This document shows, in pieces, positions 12,498-24,981 of a stretch of 64,000 nucleotides of DNA. Source of the stretch: Siphonodentalium dalli (taxonomy: Eukaryota; Mollusca; Scaphopoda; Gadilida; Siphonodentaliidae). The notes under the pieces are model-generated. The model did no database searches. It was not told the origin of the DNA and saw only the letters and a list, made by a program, of their open reading frames with translations. The stretch lies in contig CP136068.1 in the NCBI GenBank assembly GCA_032622095.1, forward strand, positions 162,461,465 through 162,525,464, in the 5' to 3' direction. The position numbers were made by a program, and so were the translations under genes. Within the stretch, counting starts at the first letter, position 1. Every line of letters begins with the position of its first letter.

Positions 12498-13458
12498 CAT
12501 TTAAGGGCTTTGTCAACCCATACCCCCCCCCCCAGATTCTTTTTCATTTTAGTAGTATAATCACAGTAACCAAGCCAATGGCTGTACCATTTGAAGAGTA
12601 TAATTCATGCTGGATTATCTTAGAAAAAAAGTTAACTTTAAATGGTTTTAAAAACAATTTTTTTCGAACCCAAATCCAACAAACACAAAGTCCATATCTA
12701 AGAAGAAATATGGGAATATTTACTGAACACTGTGAATAATGATGAACAATAGAAATATACTCTTATTTACAAATCGAACCACTTGTTTACAGATGGTGGA
12801 TTCACTTTCTCAGTAATGCTGTCTAGAAGATGACACTTGACGGGTGGATTATGGGTCACCTTGTGTATATGGTCGGACGGGTGGATTATGGGTCACCTTG
12901 TGTACAGTGTAGCTTGGATTGTTAGCAGCCTGTGTGCTAGCTTGTGGCCACTGGACCATAAGTGATTATTCCATAATTGGTGACATATTTAGTGGTTACA
13001 GGGTGGTGTGCTAAATTGAACCTTACGAAAGTATTTTATCAACTCACCACTCTCAATAGTTAACCAATTGCTGCCAGCTCCCAGTTAGCCATGTTGGGGA
13101 AGTAATTATATCATTTGTTAACGACTGGTTCTAAGTAAATTGTTCAAAGAACACTTGGTAAATATGAATATATTTTATTGTTCATCATTTTTCACAGTAT
13201 TCAGTGCACATTTCCATATTTTTTTCTTAGAAATTTATTTAGTTTTTGTTGGATTTTTGTTCGAAAAAACTATTTCTTAAAACCTCTATATAGAAAGTTC
13301 ACATTTTGTATTTCTAATATAATCCACCACACCATATACTGGTCAAATTGTGCATCCATGGGTTTAGTTGCTGTGATTACTAATAAAAGTGAACACAATA
13401 CTTATTTTGACTCCATCAAATTTGGGTCGAAAATAGGTTAGCAAAGCCCTTAAACACG
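12498..13458. mobile_element. Fold-back element with long inverted arms
   Basis: The left end TTAAGGGCTTTG is matched by CAAAGCCCTTAA at the right. Roughly 270-bp arms follow (12498-12765 and 13160-13458). Both share CGAACCCAAATCCAACAAA, a CATATCTAAGAA block and ATGATGAACAATA, in opposite orientation. Between the arms is unique sequence with a 37-bp direct duplication (GACGGGTGGATTATGGGTCA, near 12840 and 12877). Open frames over the arms are not conserved between them, so it appears non-coding. Confidence 0.6.
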
Positions 13459-13471
13459 ATGGCATTGTGAT

Positions 13472-13812
13472 TTTTTTCGAACCCAAATCCAACAAACACA
13501 AAGTCCATATCTAAGAACAAATATGGGATTGAGTACTGAACACTGTGAAGAATGGTGAACAATAAAAATATTCTCATATTTACAAATCGAACCAGTTGCT
13601 TACAAATGGTGGATTTACAACGTGTTTAAGGGATGTTTAAGATATGAATATTTGTACAGCGTGTTGTATGGGTGAATTCTGTGAAGAATGATGAACAATA
13701 GAAATATACTCATATTTACAAATCGAACCACTTGTTTACAAATTACAAATGGTGGATTTACATCGTGTTTAAGGAATGTTTAAGATGTGAATATTTGTAC
13801 AGCGTGTTGTAT
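13472..13812. repeat. Two direct partial copies of the fold-back arm
   Basis: 13472-13640 and 13680-13812 repeat the arm sequence (GATGAACAATA, ACAAATCGAACCA, GGTGGATTTACA) and share TGTTTAAG / GAATATTTGTACAGCG with each other. They extend the fold-back element into a short direct array. Confidence 0.55.
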
Positions 13813-13814
13813 GA

Positions 13815-16800
13815 GTGACTTCGGTGTCTCATAGCTTATGTCTTAAAGTCTCACTTAATTATGGACTACCTAGATCACAGTATATGCAACATATTCCATA
13901 TTATATACCATTTGAAAGCTCTAAAACAGTGTATTATCAACTTTTATCCGGTCGAATAAACTGTGAACATGTTGTTTTTGTCAAGATACCGACGTGTGTT
14001 CGGTGCTTAATTTAGATTTGGTCTGTACTGCCAGTCTATTGTTCTCAATGGAATGGGGAATAACTATATCTCTTAGTTGTGAATTATGTTGCATTCTGAC
14101 ATAAATAACGGGGTGAATCTGAGAATCTCACTCGATGCTCGTTGAATATAGAGTGTGTATATAGGTTCCTCTTCCAAATGGAATATTATGGAATATGTTG
14201 TATATAGAGGATCTGCAACGAGTCACCGGTTTCTATCGGAATTTATTTCGGGTTATGCCACGAATGTTGCATATCACAATTTATATAATGGGTTTGTTTA
14301 TTGAATGGAATAAGGGAAGGATCGTGTAATAAAATATGATCTGTGTATTCGAAAATAAAGTAGGCCTTTAAAAATCCTAGCGTTTAAATAATAAGGAATT
14401 ATAGCTATATTGTATGTTTGATACCTTCAACTCCCGCCCATACTAGATCATACTATCCATACTATAATTGGAGCATAAAATGCGCCTGAATCTGAACTGC
14501 GGGACTACTCAAATCGTGATGGAATGTAGACGTCAGATCAATTATCGCGGCTTGCCTCGACATTTGTGTTACTGTGTCATCGCCCGCGGGAGCTCAACAC
14601 GATCAAAAAACTCTCCAAACATGCCGGCGCCTAGGGATATTTACTGACCCCATACAACGGTCGGTAATCGAGGACCACAATCTCATTATCACCCCATTAA
14701 CCGGGTTTCGAACCGGATAGTCGTATCGGAACAAACGGAGTATACAACCCCTGGTTAAGTGGCCCTGCCGTGCTGTTCGGGGTCCTGCTGAATATATCAA
14801 TGATCGGTAGGACAAACTGTTATGTTACCGTTATGTTTTCTAAAGTTGTCATGTTCGCTGTGTTTGGCTAATCCGAGCGATTTCGAAAAGACAGTGTCTG
14901 TATGAAATATTCAAGAACATATTTATATTTTTGAAATTTTTAATAATGGCTGCCTGATGTTTGCAAATAGACATGAATAGTCTCCTAAATTAAAATATTT
15001 TTTGCAATATATATGTTTGTGAATGTTTGATACACATAATGGCGGTTCCTGGATATGTTCAGATTGTCCGAACACCGCGAAAATGACTTAGTTAGAACAA
15101 ATAACGGTACTTTTTCTTAGTAACACCAGCCCTAACATCAATTGAGCAGGACCCGACAGTAGCATAACATAACAGGACCACTTGAACAAGGATGTGCACG
15201 TTCGTTATCGAATTAGGCGGCCGTTTATCCGCCATTAGAGACCTTTCGCAAAATCACGAATACGATTACGGATATGGAAATATCCTGCCAGTATACGGCC
15301 AAAATTCGACCTTTACGCACGGGGGTTCTTATGTGAGACGAAATATACCCCACGCAGTTTAATTATATGTACCGATGTGTCAAGAATGTGACACCGGTCC
15401 TGCTTGGGGACGCTCTAACATTATCCGGGTGGTCTATTACACGCGGATAAGAACGTGGGATCTGAAAGTGACACACATTACTTTTTCCATCATATATATG
15501 TGTAACTGAATACAGTGAGGCATATGCCGTCTCATAAATTAGCCATCGTAGGTAAATTGTGATGGTGTCAACCTTACTAGGACAATATATCCTATCCGTA
15601 ATCGTTATAGTGATTTATGCGACAGGTCTCTATTTACAAGTATAGAATGGTCGCGTCTTGGGTTTTCGTTCAATACTACTACTTTACATGTGAGTTGATT
15701 GTAACCAATAGCACCACGTTCTGCTGTAATTGCTGCACATGTTACCGAGTTTCTGCAGCCAATAATTGACGACAGTGAAAATAATGGCATATTTAGTGGC
15801 TCAGTGTGCAAGACGAGTAGCGACAGTTTGTACTCATTATGGGGCTTCATAATTGTAGTAACATTGCCTCTTCCTATGTTGTGTAGACAGGGAGATGGTA
15901 TCTCCCCTATACGTCGGTTAATAATGAAGTGGGTATTATAATTGCGTAATCAAAAGCTATTTTCAAAACAATGATGGAAGCTAACATTTATAATACACAT
16001 ATGTGGGATATAGCCAAAGATGTCCAAGAACCCATGCATGTAATACCCGCGTTATCTATCTACTGTCCGGTCCCGATATTAACGTAAAATCCAGGACGAT
16101 TTACAGAATACATTTCACAGGGGCCCTTGATGATACATGGGGAGAACGACACCCGACACAGCATGTGTTTACTGTCGTGCTATATTTCTACTAGATATAT
16201 AACATATCCATTATAATAATTCCTTATGTATTTCCTAACTCCAATGTATTTTATGTAATATAATTATATACTTGGGGTATAAATAAACAATGTTTAAACC
16301 AAGTTTGGTACACAGTAATAATTCAAGCCGTACAAGATAACTAAATATTTTGTATTGTTTGTTATTCTTTAGTTGCAGAGAACACCTGTTATATTTGTAA
16401 TCCATCGTCCAATTAAATCCCCAATTATTTTATTACATGGTCTCTATATGGTTTTCTATGAAGTGGTAGGGTCGATTAGTTTCATATTTTCGGCGATGTT
16501 AGTAGAATGTTACATTTCCCCAGTTGGCATAGTGCCTGAATACTAACTTATCAGTTTTACGCACCCGAACAAGTACATAAAACGTCTTTAAGGGCGCAAC
16601 ATATATCACTATTTAGTGCTGTGTGTCCACATGCCAGTCGTCTCTGTGTGAGAACACTAAACAAGAACAATATATCCATAAGATATAGTTGTCAAGCAAA
16701 ACAACATTCCGCCATTCAAGTCCAATAACAGTAGAGCTAACACACTATACATAACTATCATATAGACCCAAGCGCTCAGTCGTCATGTCTGGTCGTTGTT

Positions 16801-17303
16801 ATATATAAGGGCATATGTAGCGAATATAGATTACATAAAGAGTGTGCTATAACAAAACACTCAACGCCGTGACGATTTGTTTGGGAGAATGATTCGCGAT
16901 GACCCATGCACCGAAAGCTTGAGTGGGATGTGATCAACATAAATGGTGGCGGCAGTTTTATCCAAATCACAATATATATATATCTATTATTGTCAATATG
17001 TCCAATGATCCCATCTCAACAGCGTTGCGATATTCACAGTGAATAACCTTGAAATATGAATTGTCCAGTTTCGGATTAGTGCTGTCGAATAGGTTCCTGT
17101 TCTCAGGGAAGAGTTTCACTCACCCTTAGAGGTTGCATGACATAAAGTATGGGCCTTTAATGCCTTTAGTTCATACATGAATATTAATATTACATATACT
17201 ATATATTATAGAATTATGAACTTGTTAAATGTGCTTGTGTCGTGTATTTGTATTTAAATTTGTATATCTCACATACCATATTTATTGGTTTATTGAGATT
17301 AAA
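13815..17303. other. No gene recognised
   Basis: Long stretch without a supported gene. The largest open frames (14603-14815, 15605-15850, 16003-16194 and 16776-16970) show no domain, no signal peptide and no family resemblance. The 14500-14660 part belongs to the dispersed repeat also seen at 11353-11518. Confidence 0.45.
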
Positions 17304-17329
17304 TAATTGAATTGAATTGAATTGAATTG
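17304..17329. repeat. (ATTGA)n microsatellite
   Basis: About five ATTGA units after an AT-rich stretch. Short A/T pentamer tails like this often mark the 3' end of a non-LTR element, but no LINE coding sequence is visible next to it. Confidence 0.7.
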
Positions 17330-17729
17330 TCTACAATTTACACAAGTTGTCAATTTCGCGGCCATTAAAAGTTTGAAAAGTCAAGACAAGATAATTATCA
17401 ATAACAAGTTGATACTGTTATCAAATACATCGAAATGACGCAAATTATTCTCAGTATAGTTGTCGGTGTTTTTGCAGCCATTCTCAGCGATTCTCAGTTG
17501 TTCGCGGCGATTATCAGTGGTACGCGCCGATTCTCAGTGGTTCGCGGAGATACGCGTGGTCTGTATCCAGGATTTATGTCGATTCCTATTAATGAGCTCC
17601 ACCCAAGTTAAATCAAGATCACTGCAAAATATATCACGGCCAATCCCGGTTATCCACGGTGGGCGTAGTGGGGTCCGCCCGTTGTCGAGTGTTTTGCTTA
17701 TCACACACTATTTACATACTGTAACTGCC

Positions 17730-18030
17730 AGGCACAGCCACACATGTGATGTTCTATTCCGTCCACCGTGGTGATAGTACGCCACATATCGCAGTATCGA
17801 TATAAGATACAGCCACACATCCAATATGTTATAGTCCATCCGCCGTGGTGCTAGTATGCTACATATCACTATAAAATACAGCAACAAACCCAATGTTCTA
17901 TTCCGACAGCCGTGGTGCCAGTACGCTACATTTCACTATAAAATACAGCAACACGTGCATCCAATGTTCTATTCCGACCGCCTTGGTGCTATTACGCTCC
18001 AAATCACTATAATATACACCCACGCGCCCA
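17730..18030. repeat. Degenerate ~70-bp tandem array next to the Ly6 exon
   Basis: Four to five units, each with CACGCC/CACCGTGGTG, then AGTACGC(T/C)ACAT and ATATCAC(T/A)ATAAAATACA, at a spacing of about 67-77 bp. The array abuts and supplies the last ~20 codons of the minus-strand exon at 17969-18235. Confidence 0.75.
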
Positions 18031-18235
18031 TAGTGCTAGTCCGTCCGTCGTTACACAGGTCTTTGTCGTCACAGCACTTCCGGAGAGAACACCCGGGTAC
18101 ATGATATGACCTTGGCGTTGCTAGGCACTGTTGGTAGGCTTCTTCTGTGTTTGATTTGCATTTTCCAAACGAACACGACCTAACAACGCTCGTGTATATG
18201 TTGCTTGAATTGTCGTCCATTTTATAGACAACTTT
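17969..18235 (-). CDS. Partial gene: Ly6/uPAR (three-finger) domain C-terminal exon
   Basis: Ly6/uPAR (LU) domains are disulphide-rich three-finger folds of secreted or GPI-anchored proteins. This frame carries the C-terminal half of such a domain: spaced cysteines (RSC, GKC, QQC, PGC) and the diagnostic ending KCC-DDKDLCND, which fits the family CC-x4-D-x-CN signature. Upstream on the minus strand is a strong 3' splice site, a T/C-rich tract followed by TTGCAG at 18236-18240, so the exon starts at 18235 with AAAGTTG. After the LU signature come about 25 residues with a short hydrophobic stretch (WVYIIVIWSVIA) and a stop. This tail lies partly in a tandem array and could be a weak GPI signal, or read-through into a repeat. 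The exons for the signal peptide and first finger were not found upstream, so the gene may be spliced over a distance or be a fragment. The ligand is unknown. Confidence 0.6.
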   Translation of the reverse strand, partial: KVVYKMDDNSSNIYTSVVRSCSFGKCKSNTEEAYQQCLATPRSYHVPGCSLRKCCDDKDLCNDGRTSTMGAWVYIIVIWSVIAPRRSE

Positions 18236-18352
18236 CTGCAAAAGAGAATGAGAAAGATTTTGTTGATATAACGAATTTCTTCGACAAAGCTTCAGACATT
18301 GATTTAGTGTATGATTATTATCAGGTTCAGTGTTAAACGATTTTAGTTTCAC

Positions 18353-20160
18353 AATCCTTTATAGATGACAGAACTCTGAATCGTGTTTAGCGCCATGTAC
18401 TGATTAGTCTCAATTGCAATTGTCAGAAACAGAATCAATTTCAATTGCGTCACTGCATTCTATTTGAGGCACGCGCGGTATGTCGGTTTTCAATCACAGC
18501 GCTGTGTTCCACGCGCACTATGGGAAATATTGCTGCCATTAATTACGGTAATCGAATTGTATGGAAATCAATGGAAACGCTTTGAAATTGGCACATTTTT
18601 TAAAAATAAGCTGCAAGATCGGCATATTTTATTAATATTACATGTTATGAAGTGAGATATCTTTTTATCGGTGATAACATCTCTGGGCATGTCCCCTGTG
18701 GTTACTCGTAACAACTTCTGGCTCTGGGCCTAGTTCATGAAAGCAACTTATGACATAGTTGGGACTTAAGTTGGTCTTAAGTTCATACTTCAGTCATAAA
18801 TGCGTTTCACGAACAAGGTCCTAACTCCAATGGTCCTAACTTTGGTCTTAACTTTAAGTCGTGGTGTCTTAAGACCAAAATTAAGGCCACGCTTTTGGTC
18901 GGAAATGTGATGGGATTTTGTTCATGTCTATTATTTTAAAACATTTAACTTAATAACATCTTGCGAACAAGGAGGATGTTTCAGAAATGGTAGTAACTAA
19001 TAACCAACTGGCACGCTAGCAGGGACGTGGCCAGTGGTTGTACGATTTAACGTGTTTCCACTACTAACTATAAACCGCCAAGACCGGACTATGCATTTCT
19101 AATCGCTGTAAAAAGAGAAAATATATTTCGATAGACTTAGGCGTCATTTTCTTTAACAACAGTAGATTCAAATAACACAATATCACTGTAGACAGTTATC
19201 ATGTTATGACAATTGGTTCGAACATTTTCACATCAAGGATAATAGAGAACGATTTATACTCAGCTGTTTGATAAATGCTGATGTCGGTTAACATATTAAA
19301 GCACGGATAGAACGGGTTTGATACACTGTCAATTTCAACATCAACACTCGAGTCGAATCAGTCAAGTCTTAGCCGACTACTCGAATATGTCGCCTCGAAT
19401 ACAACCCAGTTACCACAATTTAGTCGAAACATATCACCCATCAACCATCACATATTTAAAACTTGTGTGGTTCATATAGAAACCGAAGTCAGACAGTCTT
19501 AATGTTATTCCATCACTTCATGTATAAGTCAGCTTTTCTCGAAAACAATAGTTTACAGCGATCACGAATTCACGATTGGAAACGTTCGACAAACGACAAT
19601 TCGTTAATGATAAATATAACGGAGTTTGCGGAATTACTGGACGGAATGCATTGCACTGAATGAATCAATATGCCGGATAACTTAGACGGATTTTTTCATT
19701 GCACTGAATACAAACAATGGGCAAATATCAGCAGAGTCAAATTTAGTCACTTATTAACTCTGTATGGAGTCACTGACCTATATAACTTGGTCACCGATAA
19801 TACTGTTGGATCATGACGACATGAACTTGGAATCACGCACAATTTTAACAGACCATTTTCAGGGTTCATGAGACAATGGTAATTCACCGTAGAACTGATG
19901 AAACGGTATGCGATCGTCGGATTAATACGGTCCGATACCGTTAAAACGACGGTATTTACTAATAGTGTAGTTGTTAGTGTCGTGTGCAGATGTCAGAAAC
20001 AGAACCAATGACATCATCACATACAATATTAGACACGCTGTTCGTCTGTTCATTGGAGAAACTCACAGAACTGTTTATCACGTGCACCATGATAAATGGC
20101 TGCTATTAATCACGATAATCGAATTGTCAAATACCAGATGCGTGATGTTGTGCTCCACAG
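18353..20160. other. No gene recognised
   Basis: This is where upstream exons of the minus-strand Ly6-like gene would be expected. I looked for the reverse complement of the first-finger CYxC pattern and saw none to about 20 kb. At 18740-18900 a cluster of GGTCTTAA / TTAAGACC and GGTCCTAAC motifs in both orientations suggests a decayed palindromic repeat. Confidence 0.4.
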
Positions 20161-20165
20161 ATCGA

Positions 20166-20356
20166 AATGTAACACTATGTGTTGTTCAGTTGGGGCAGTA
20201 TTACATGCGAGTCGTGTATAGTGTTGTGCATGTAACACTATGTGTTGTTCAGTTGGGGCAGTGTTACACGCGAGTCGTGTATAGTGCTGTGCATGTAACA
20301 CAATGTGTTGTTCAGTCGGCGCAGTGTTACGTGCGAGTCGTGTATAGTGTTGTGAT
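20166..20356. repeat. 63-bp tandem repeat, three copies
   Basis: Units each contain TGTAACAC(T/A)ATGTGTTGTTCAG, GGGCAGT(A/G)TTAC and GCGAGTCGTGTATAGTG. Because 63 is a multiple of 3, both strands stay open and give 21-residue repeats, but no start context or domain supports translation. Confidence 0.85.
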
Positions 20357-20399
20357 AAATTTAGCACGATACTATATACAGATATTTTAATGTGCTTAA

Positions 20400-21690
20400 T
20401 TGGCACAACACTTGTCTATACGATATAGGACACAGCTATCGCCATTTCTAGATGAGGTGTAATACATACATGTATGGAGAAGTGACTTTGTATACATGGT
20501 GTCGTGATCCCAACGCGTCATATTTATGCTAGGATTAAAGGAAATCTTGATGTTGGTATGTACCGTGTATAGTAATGTTGGATTAGGCGCAAGGATACAC
20601 GTCATGAATATAATGAGTAGGTCCATGCCTATACGGCGTATCACCGTTCAGATATGAATCGGAAATTGATGTCGTACATTAAGGAACATATATGAATGCG
20701 CGTGGCCATATCCATGAGATTCTGTGTTGAGACATGTCATGCCATGTCTGGTCTAGTTGCACTATATAGTGGGCGAAAGAGAGCAACATGTTTGGCGACT
20801 TGCGACGTCATCAATTCATCTCGGGGTATTCCGCCAGGGGTCTTTGCAGCAGTGGGTGTTGGTTGGATACAGTTACGCATGCTAACAGTTCGAATTGTTC
20901 AGTGAAATATAATAAATAGAGCATGTCTTGTCGTTGATTACGCGGGATATATAGTGCCCATTATTATATACGTAGAGCTCACAGAGGGTTATACTGTCGT
21001 TTGATTGGACGAAGTGCCATCACGTGTCAGAGAGTAGTTGTAACCGAATTATTTCCCGGTCTATAGTCTTCAAACTATCTCCCTTTCACGTCACAATGTA
21101 GCGCGAGGCCAGAATTTTTATAATTATGGCACGAGGCCATAAGTTTGCGAGCTATCGCCCGGGTCACAGTCTTCGAACTACATGTATTAATCCGGTTAGT
21201 GCTATTTTCCCGCGATTGTGTATTTTTAACAGCAATCACGACTATTGACCTCGGCTTGCTGTTCAAAAGACATGTCACCACCTCCTAAAATAGTTCTCGC
21301 TATTCCACTCCAAGGGAGCCAGTTGGTGTATTGTGAGCTATATAAACCCCAATGGCCATTATACACGTGTAGTCAGCTCCAAGACATGCCTTATTTATTA
21401 AATGTGTAACAACATTTACCCACCTGTGAGTATGAATAATTCTACTCTTGTATTATCTCTTGTTATGTCTATCGTCTGCTTGTATTACCTGAACACCCCT
21501 CCGCACGAATAAAATAACGTTCCAATGTATACTTTTATAATTGAATGGGATATTCCATTCAGTAAAAAAAAGAGTTAATATAGTTATGGTGCGATCGAAG
21601 TACTCACTATGCACGAAGCCTCTCCTTTGCATGATACCTTGGTGGCCTTTTGGTCATCTATATACCCGCTAGAGCATTCAGATGATATGC
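20400..21690. other. No gene recognised; dispersed repeat at 20975-21300
   Basis: The stretch 20975-21300 resembles, in inverted orientation, 59190-59390: AGCTCACAGAGGG versus CCTTCTGTGAACTC, TGTCAGAGAGTAGTT versus AACTACTCTCTGACA, and shared GCGATAGTTCGC / GAGCTATCGCCCGGG-like motifs. It is a dispersed family of unknown type. Nothing else is supported. Confidence 0.45.
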
Positions 21691-22170
21691 AATGCCAACA
21701 CTCCAAGCCCGCGACCACAGATAGACCTACAAATGAAGGATATACAATGAAATATCGCATATATATATATATATATACCCGAACTCCAAGCTCCTAACAA
21801 CGGATAGACCTGTCAATTGAGTATATACATGTATATGTAATTTTGAGATACTTGTATGTGGGAGAGAGGCCTTTTTTATGTTAACTTTTTTTAAACTTGT
21901 GCCTCGATCCCTTTATTATATTAGTTGCTTGATTGGTTATAGTCATACAGTGTATTCGTGTCTCTACCCAAACTCCAAACCCGTTACAACGGATCGACCT
22001 GTCAATACATGTATATGTAATCTTGAGGTACTTGTATGTGGGAGAGACGCCTTTCTAAGTTTTTTTTAAAACTTGTGTCTCGATCCGTTTATCATAATAG
22101 TTGCTTGGTTGATTATAGTCATACAGTATATTCCTGCCTTTACACAAACTCCAAACCCGTTACAACGGAT
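21690..22170. repeat. ~185-bp tandem repeat, about 2.5 copies
   Basis: Recurring landmarks: AACTCCAA(A/G)C..(G)TTACAACGGAT, TGTATATGTAAT(C/T)TTGAG, ACTTGTATGTGGGAGAG, TTGTG(C/T)CTCGATCC and ATAGTCATACAGT. Spacing is 180-188 bp. Confidence 0.8.
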
Positions 22171-22192
22171 CGATTATCATGCAGTGATTTGT

Positions 22193-22630
22193 GACCCGCC
22201 ATATCAAATCCAGTCGTAAGTCGGGATATTTTACCCTGTGCCAATGCATTCTCTTATATATGCGAGTCGACCATAGGTCGCCTCGCATATATAAGAGAAT
22301 GCATTGGCCTAACAATACATTTTTTCTTGTATTCTTTAACAATTTTATAATTTCACCCATACAGAGCCCCAGACAAACATGAGCAGACGACACTCTTCTA
22401 TATTCTTCTATATATGTGTGGGGCTCCCTGCATGGTAATGGATGTTTTTTATTTATTGTCCTAAAAATTGTAAGAAACATTTATTTTAAAAAAATTATAA
22501 AAAATTGTTAGGCCAATGCATTCTCTTATATATGCGAGACGACCTATGGTCGACTCGCATATATCAGAGAATGCATTGGCACAGGGTAAACAAATCCCGA
22601 CTTACGACTGGATTTGATATGGCGGGTCGC
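22193..22630. mobile_element. Composite double-hairpin element, full copy
   Basis: Outer arms GACCCGCCATATCAAATCC...TCGGGAT at the left are matched in reverse at the right. They are followed inward by ACCCTGTGCC and the two inverted hairpin modules (22241-22307; 22514-22580). The linker is the same as in the 11810 copy but in the opposite orientation, with the GGAGCCCC / GGGGCTC inner pair. Both edges are flanked by ATTTGT (22187-22192 and 22631-22636), a possible target duplication. No coding capacity. Confidence 0.7.
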
Positions 22631-22792
22631 ATTTGTTGCAGGAGTTATTGTACTTATTACGAGTGAAATGGATCATCTGTATTTTACGAACTTATATTTA
22701 ATGGTTGAGGTCAGTTTTATGTTCAAACAATGATTTTTTAGCCATTACGGAGTTTGAATGTGCATTGTGAATTTCCACAGCTCATGTAGTAG

Positions 22793-22794
<2 letters not shown>

Positions 22795-22825
<31 letters not shown>
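22795..22825. repeat. (TA)n microsatellite, LINE tail
   Basis: About 15 TA units immediately beyond the 3' side of the minus-strand LINE fragment, with an AATAAA-type signal in the LINE between them. Probably the tail of that insertion. Confidence 0.7.
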
Positions 22826-22828
<3 letters not shown>

Positions 22829-23384
22829 ATATAGTTTATTTAATTCAGGCTCAAATGGCCCATATGATAGAAATACCAATTATATGTAATACAGAATTTC
22901 TTTCCAATGTTTGAAAATATAAGATTCATAAAATAAATCGGAATTAATGATTGCATGCAAAATTGTATTGTCAGATTCAGTCACACGTTCTCTCAGACCA
23001 TACACACTCTTTCTTATCAACATAGGAACAGAGCTCACAACATCCCTGACGTACATCCCACTTGCGCTACATCTCCATTCATACCCCATAAACTTCCTAT
23101 AGGCATTGTTATAACATACAATTAATTTGTGGTAACTGCGTTGGGTGAAATTTTCCCCACAAAGTACAATAATATAATGATGAAATATAAGCATGAAAAA
23201 GATGGCGTTTTACATCAAATGAGCACTTGTAAAAATAATTCATGAGGATATTGGAACGGGAACAAATTGATCTATATTGCCTCATAATATCATCATCATC
23301 AATAAGATCGTCTCTGAGAATATGTCCAAGGTATTTATAGGCGGGAACAAACTTAAGTTTATCCCGCCAGGCAAACGTTTATGT
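22826..23384 (-). pseudogene. Non-LTR retrotransposon (LINE) RT C-terminal fragment
   Basis: On the minus strand one frame reads through a reverse-transcriptase thumb-type segment with FVPAYKYLGHILRDDL (about 23375-23320), then DVKRHLFHAYISSLYYCTLW. After a frame change the second frame continues with KLIVCYNNAYRKFMG, RCSASGMYV, IRKSVYGLRERV and SDNTILHAI. This order (KYLGH, then YNNAYRKFMG, then SASGM, then RKSVY) is typical of the C-terminal part of LINE ORF2 proteins from marine invertebrates. The palm catalytic box and the endonuclease are absent: this is a 5'-truncated, frameshifted, dead copy. A ~90-bp 3' UTR with AATAAA and the (TA)n tail follow. Confidence 0.8.
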
Positions 23385-23574
23385 AAGTTTTAAACAAATT
23401 AAAGATCAAAACCGCTTTGGGTTAGAGACTTTGTTGGACCTATTACTGGCTATGTGCAGCGAATATAATGTTACGTGAAACGTATATTGGTCGGATGGTT
23501 GGCGGTTGTGAAAAAGTGTGTTCCATATCAAATCGATTATGTCATCAACAAGATGAATATGTTTGTATGTATTT

Positions 23575-24015
23575 ATTCGGAACTAATTATTGGGGGCAAA
23601 AATGGCTGGTATTCACCCAACAACCGGCTATTAGGTCATGTAATACAGCCGTACATATTTTTAAATCCATGACATACCATATCAGTCCATTCCGTTTGGG
23701 CATGTTTTAAAGCTTTATTTTTAATTTCAAACCAATGCTGCCAAAAACCTGAAAAAGCTCAATGTTCACCACTAAAATTTTGAGAAAACAAATACTGAAA
23801 TTGACCCATAACCAGTAAGTAAGCACAGAATAATTTGGTTATAATATAATGGACAGAAACCAAAATAAGCATTATCAAATACAATATTGAGGCCTAAAAA
23901 AGTCTCAATGTTTCAGCATTTTTTGGGAAAATCTCGGTACTTTCAAAATATAGGTATTTTCTGCCAATTAATGAGGATTACAAGCCACATTATGTCTTTT
24001 TTTATTATTCAAAGC
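23575..24015 (+). repeat. Dispersed repeat, copy 1 of an inverted pair
   Basis: Matches 27720-28150 in reverse orientation along its length: GGGGGCAAAAATGGCTGGTA, CATACCATATCAGTCCATTC, GTTTGGGCATGTTTTAAAGC, TTTTGGGAAAATCTCGGTAC and GCTTGTAATCCTCATTA (reverse complement here). The open frame 23887-24132 lies in it and is not preserved in the other copy. Confidence 0.75.
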
Positions 24016-24981
24016 ACCAAATTAATCGAAGAAACAAACAAAATAAATTGGACCAAAACTAAAAAAAAATGCCGTGTGGGCATACATTACCCGAGGCGCA
24101 ACTTCTTGTTGAATCAATATTGGATCAAATGAAATCCACACTTCAGACAGAAGTGTTATCCGTGAAGCTAACAGGGATCACGTTCGACCACTTTCTCCCG
24201 AATACTGTAAATTATAAATCCTCTGAGAATGTCACGTGGGTGTAATTCGAGAAGCGATGTCGATGGCTTGGCTATATATAATGTATAAAGCGAGACGCTC
24301 CTTACTGCTATATATATACATCCTTATGTGGAACGTCATTGAGTATTAATTGATTGAATGAATCATGAATGAAACGATAAATCAATAACAGACCCCATTG
24401 CAGCAACAACACCACCATCATGTACTTAAGGGTGTATCCATGGCTCCGGACCTATTGTGAGGAAATTTACCTTAATAACAATTGATGTCTATTGTAAGGC
24501 ATGAAACATATTTCACAGATTGCATTTGAATAACCACCATTTCATCAGAGAAAAATGAAACAACCTGGATCTTATCCTTTTCTAAAAAATTTGAGGTCCG
24601 AACCCATGTATACATCTTCCCCTACTTTAACCATCTAAACTTGGTATATCCTTTTCTGATCAGCACTACCATCTCTTTACTATATATCCTCACGAGTGCT
24701 TCTGAATACGAGGAGAGGATCCTCAATAAGTTGCATAACTTGTACTCCAATCCCCTGTTGCCACATCACATGCATAAATATATATAATTTGTAATATAAT
24801 CCATTATATTCATGGCACAATAAATATGTTACTACAATAACAGACCCCACATTAAAGTCACGAGCTGGAAGGTTTCAGAAACCCCATCATTATGCGACAT
24901 GTGTATAAATGGAGATGTAGGAGATGGATATCATTTTGTTTTAGTATGCGGGGCCTTCTCATCGCAGGATCCACCTTAATA
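24016..24981. other. No gene recognised
   Basis: No supported gene. The final ~90 bases before the 30-bp array (24892-24981) are open on the plus strand and continue in frame into the array, but nothing in them resembles a signal peptide or a known domain. Confidence 0.4.

Noticed and set aside
14700-14730. GGGTTTCGAACCGG resembling a tRNA T-arm
   Set aside because: No matching acceptor, D or anticodon stems could be found around it.
18740-18900. Cluster of GGTCTTAA/TTAAGACC motifs
   Set aside because: Suggests a palindromic element but no consistent ends could be set.
20110-20406. Frames on both strands with 21-residue repeats
   Set aside because: Explained by the 63-bp tandem repeat.
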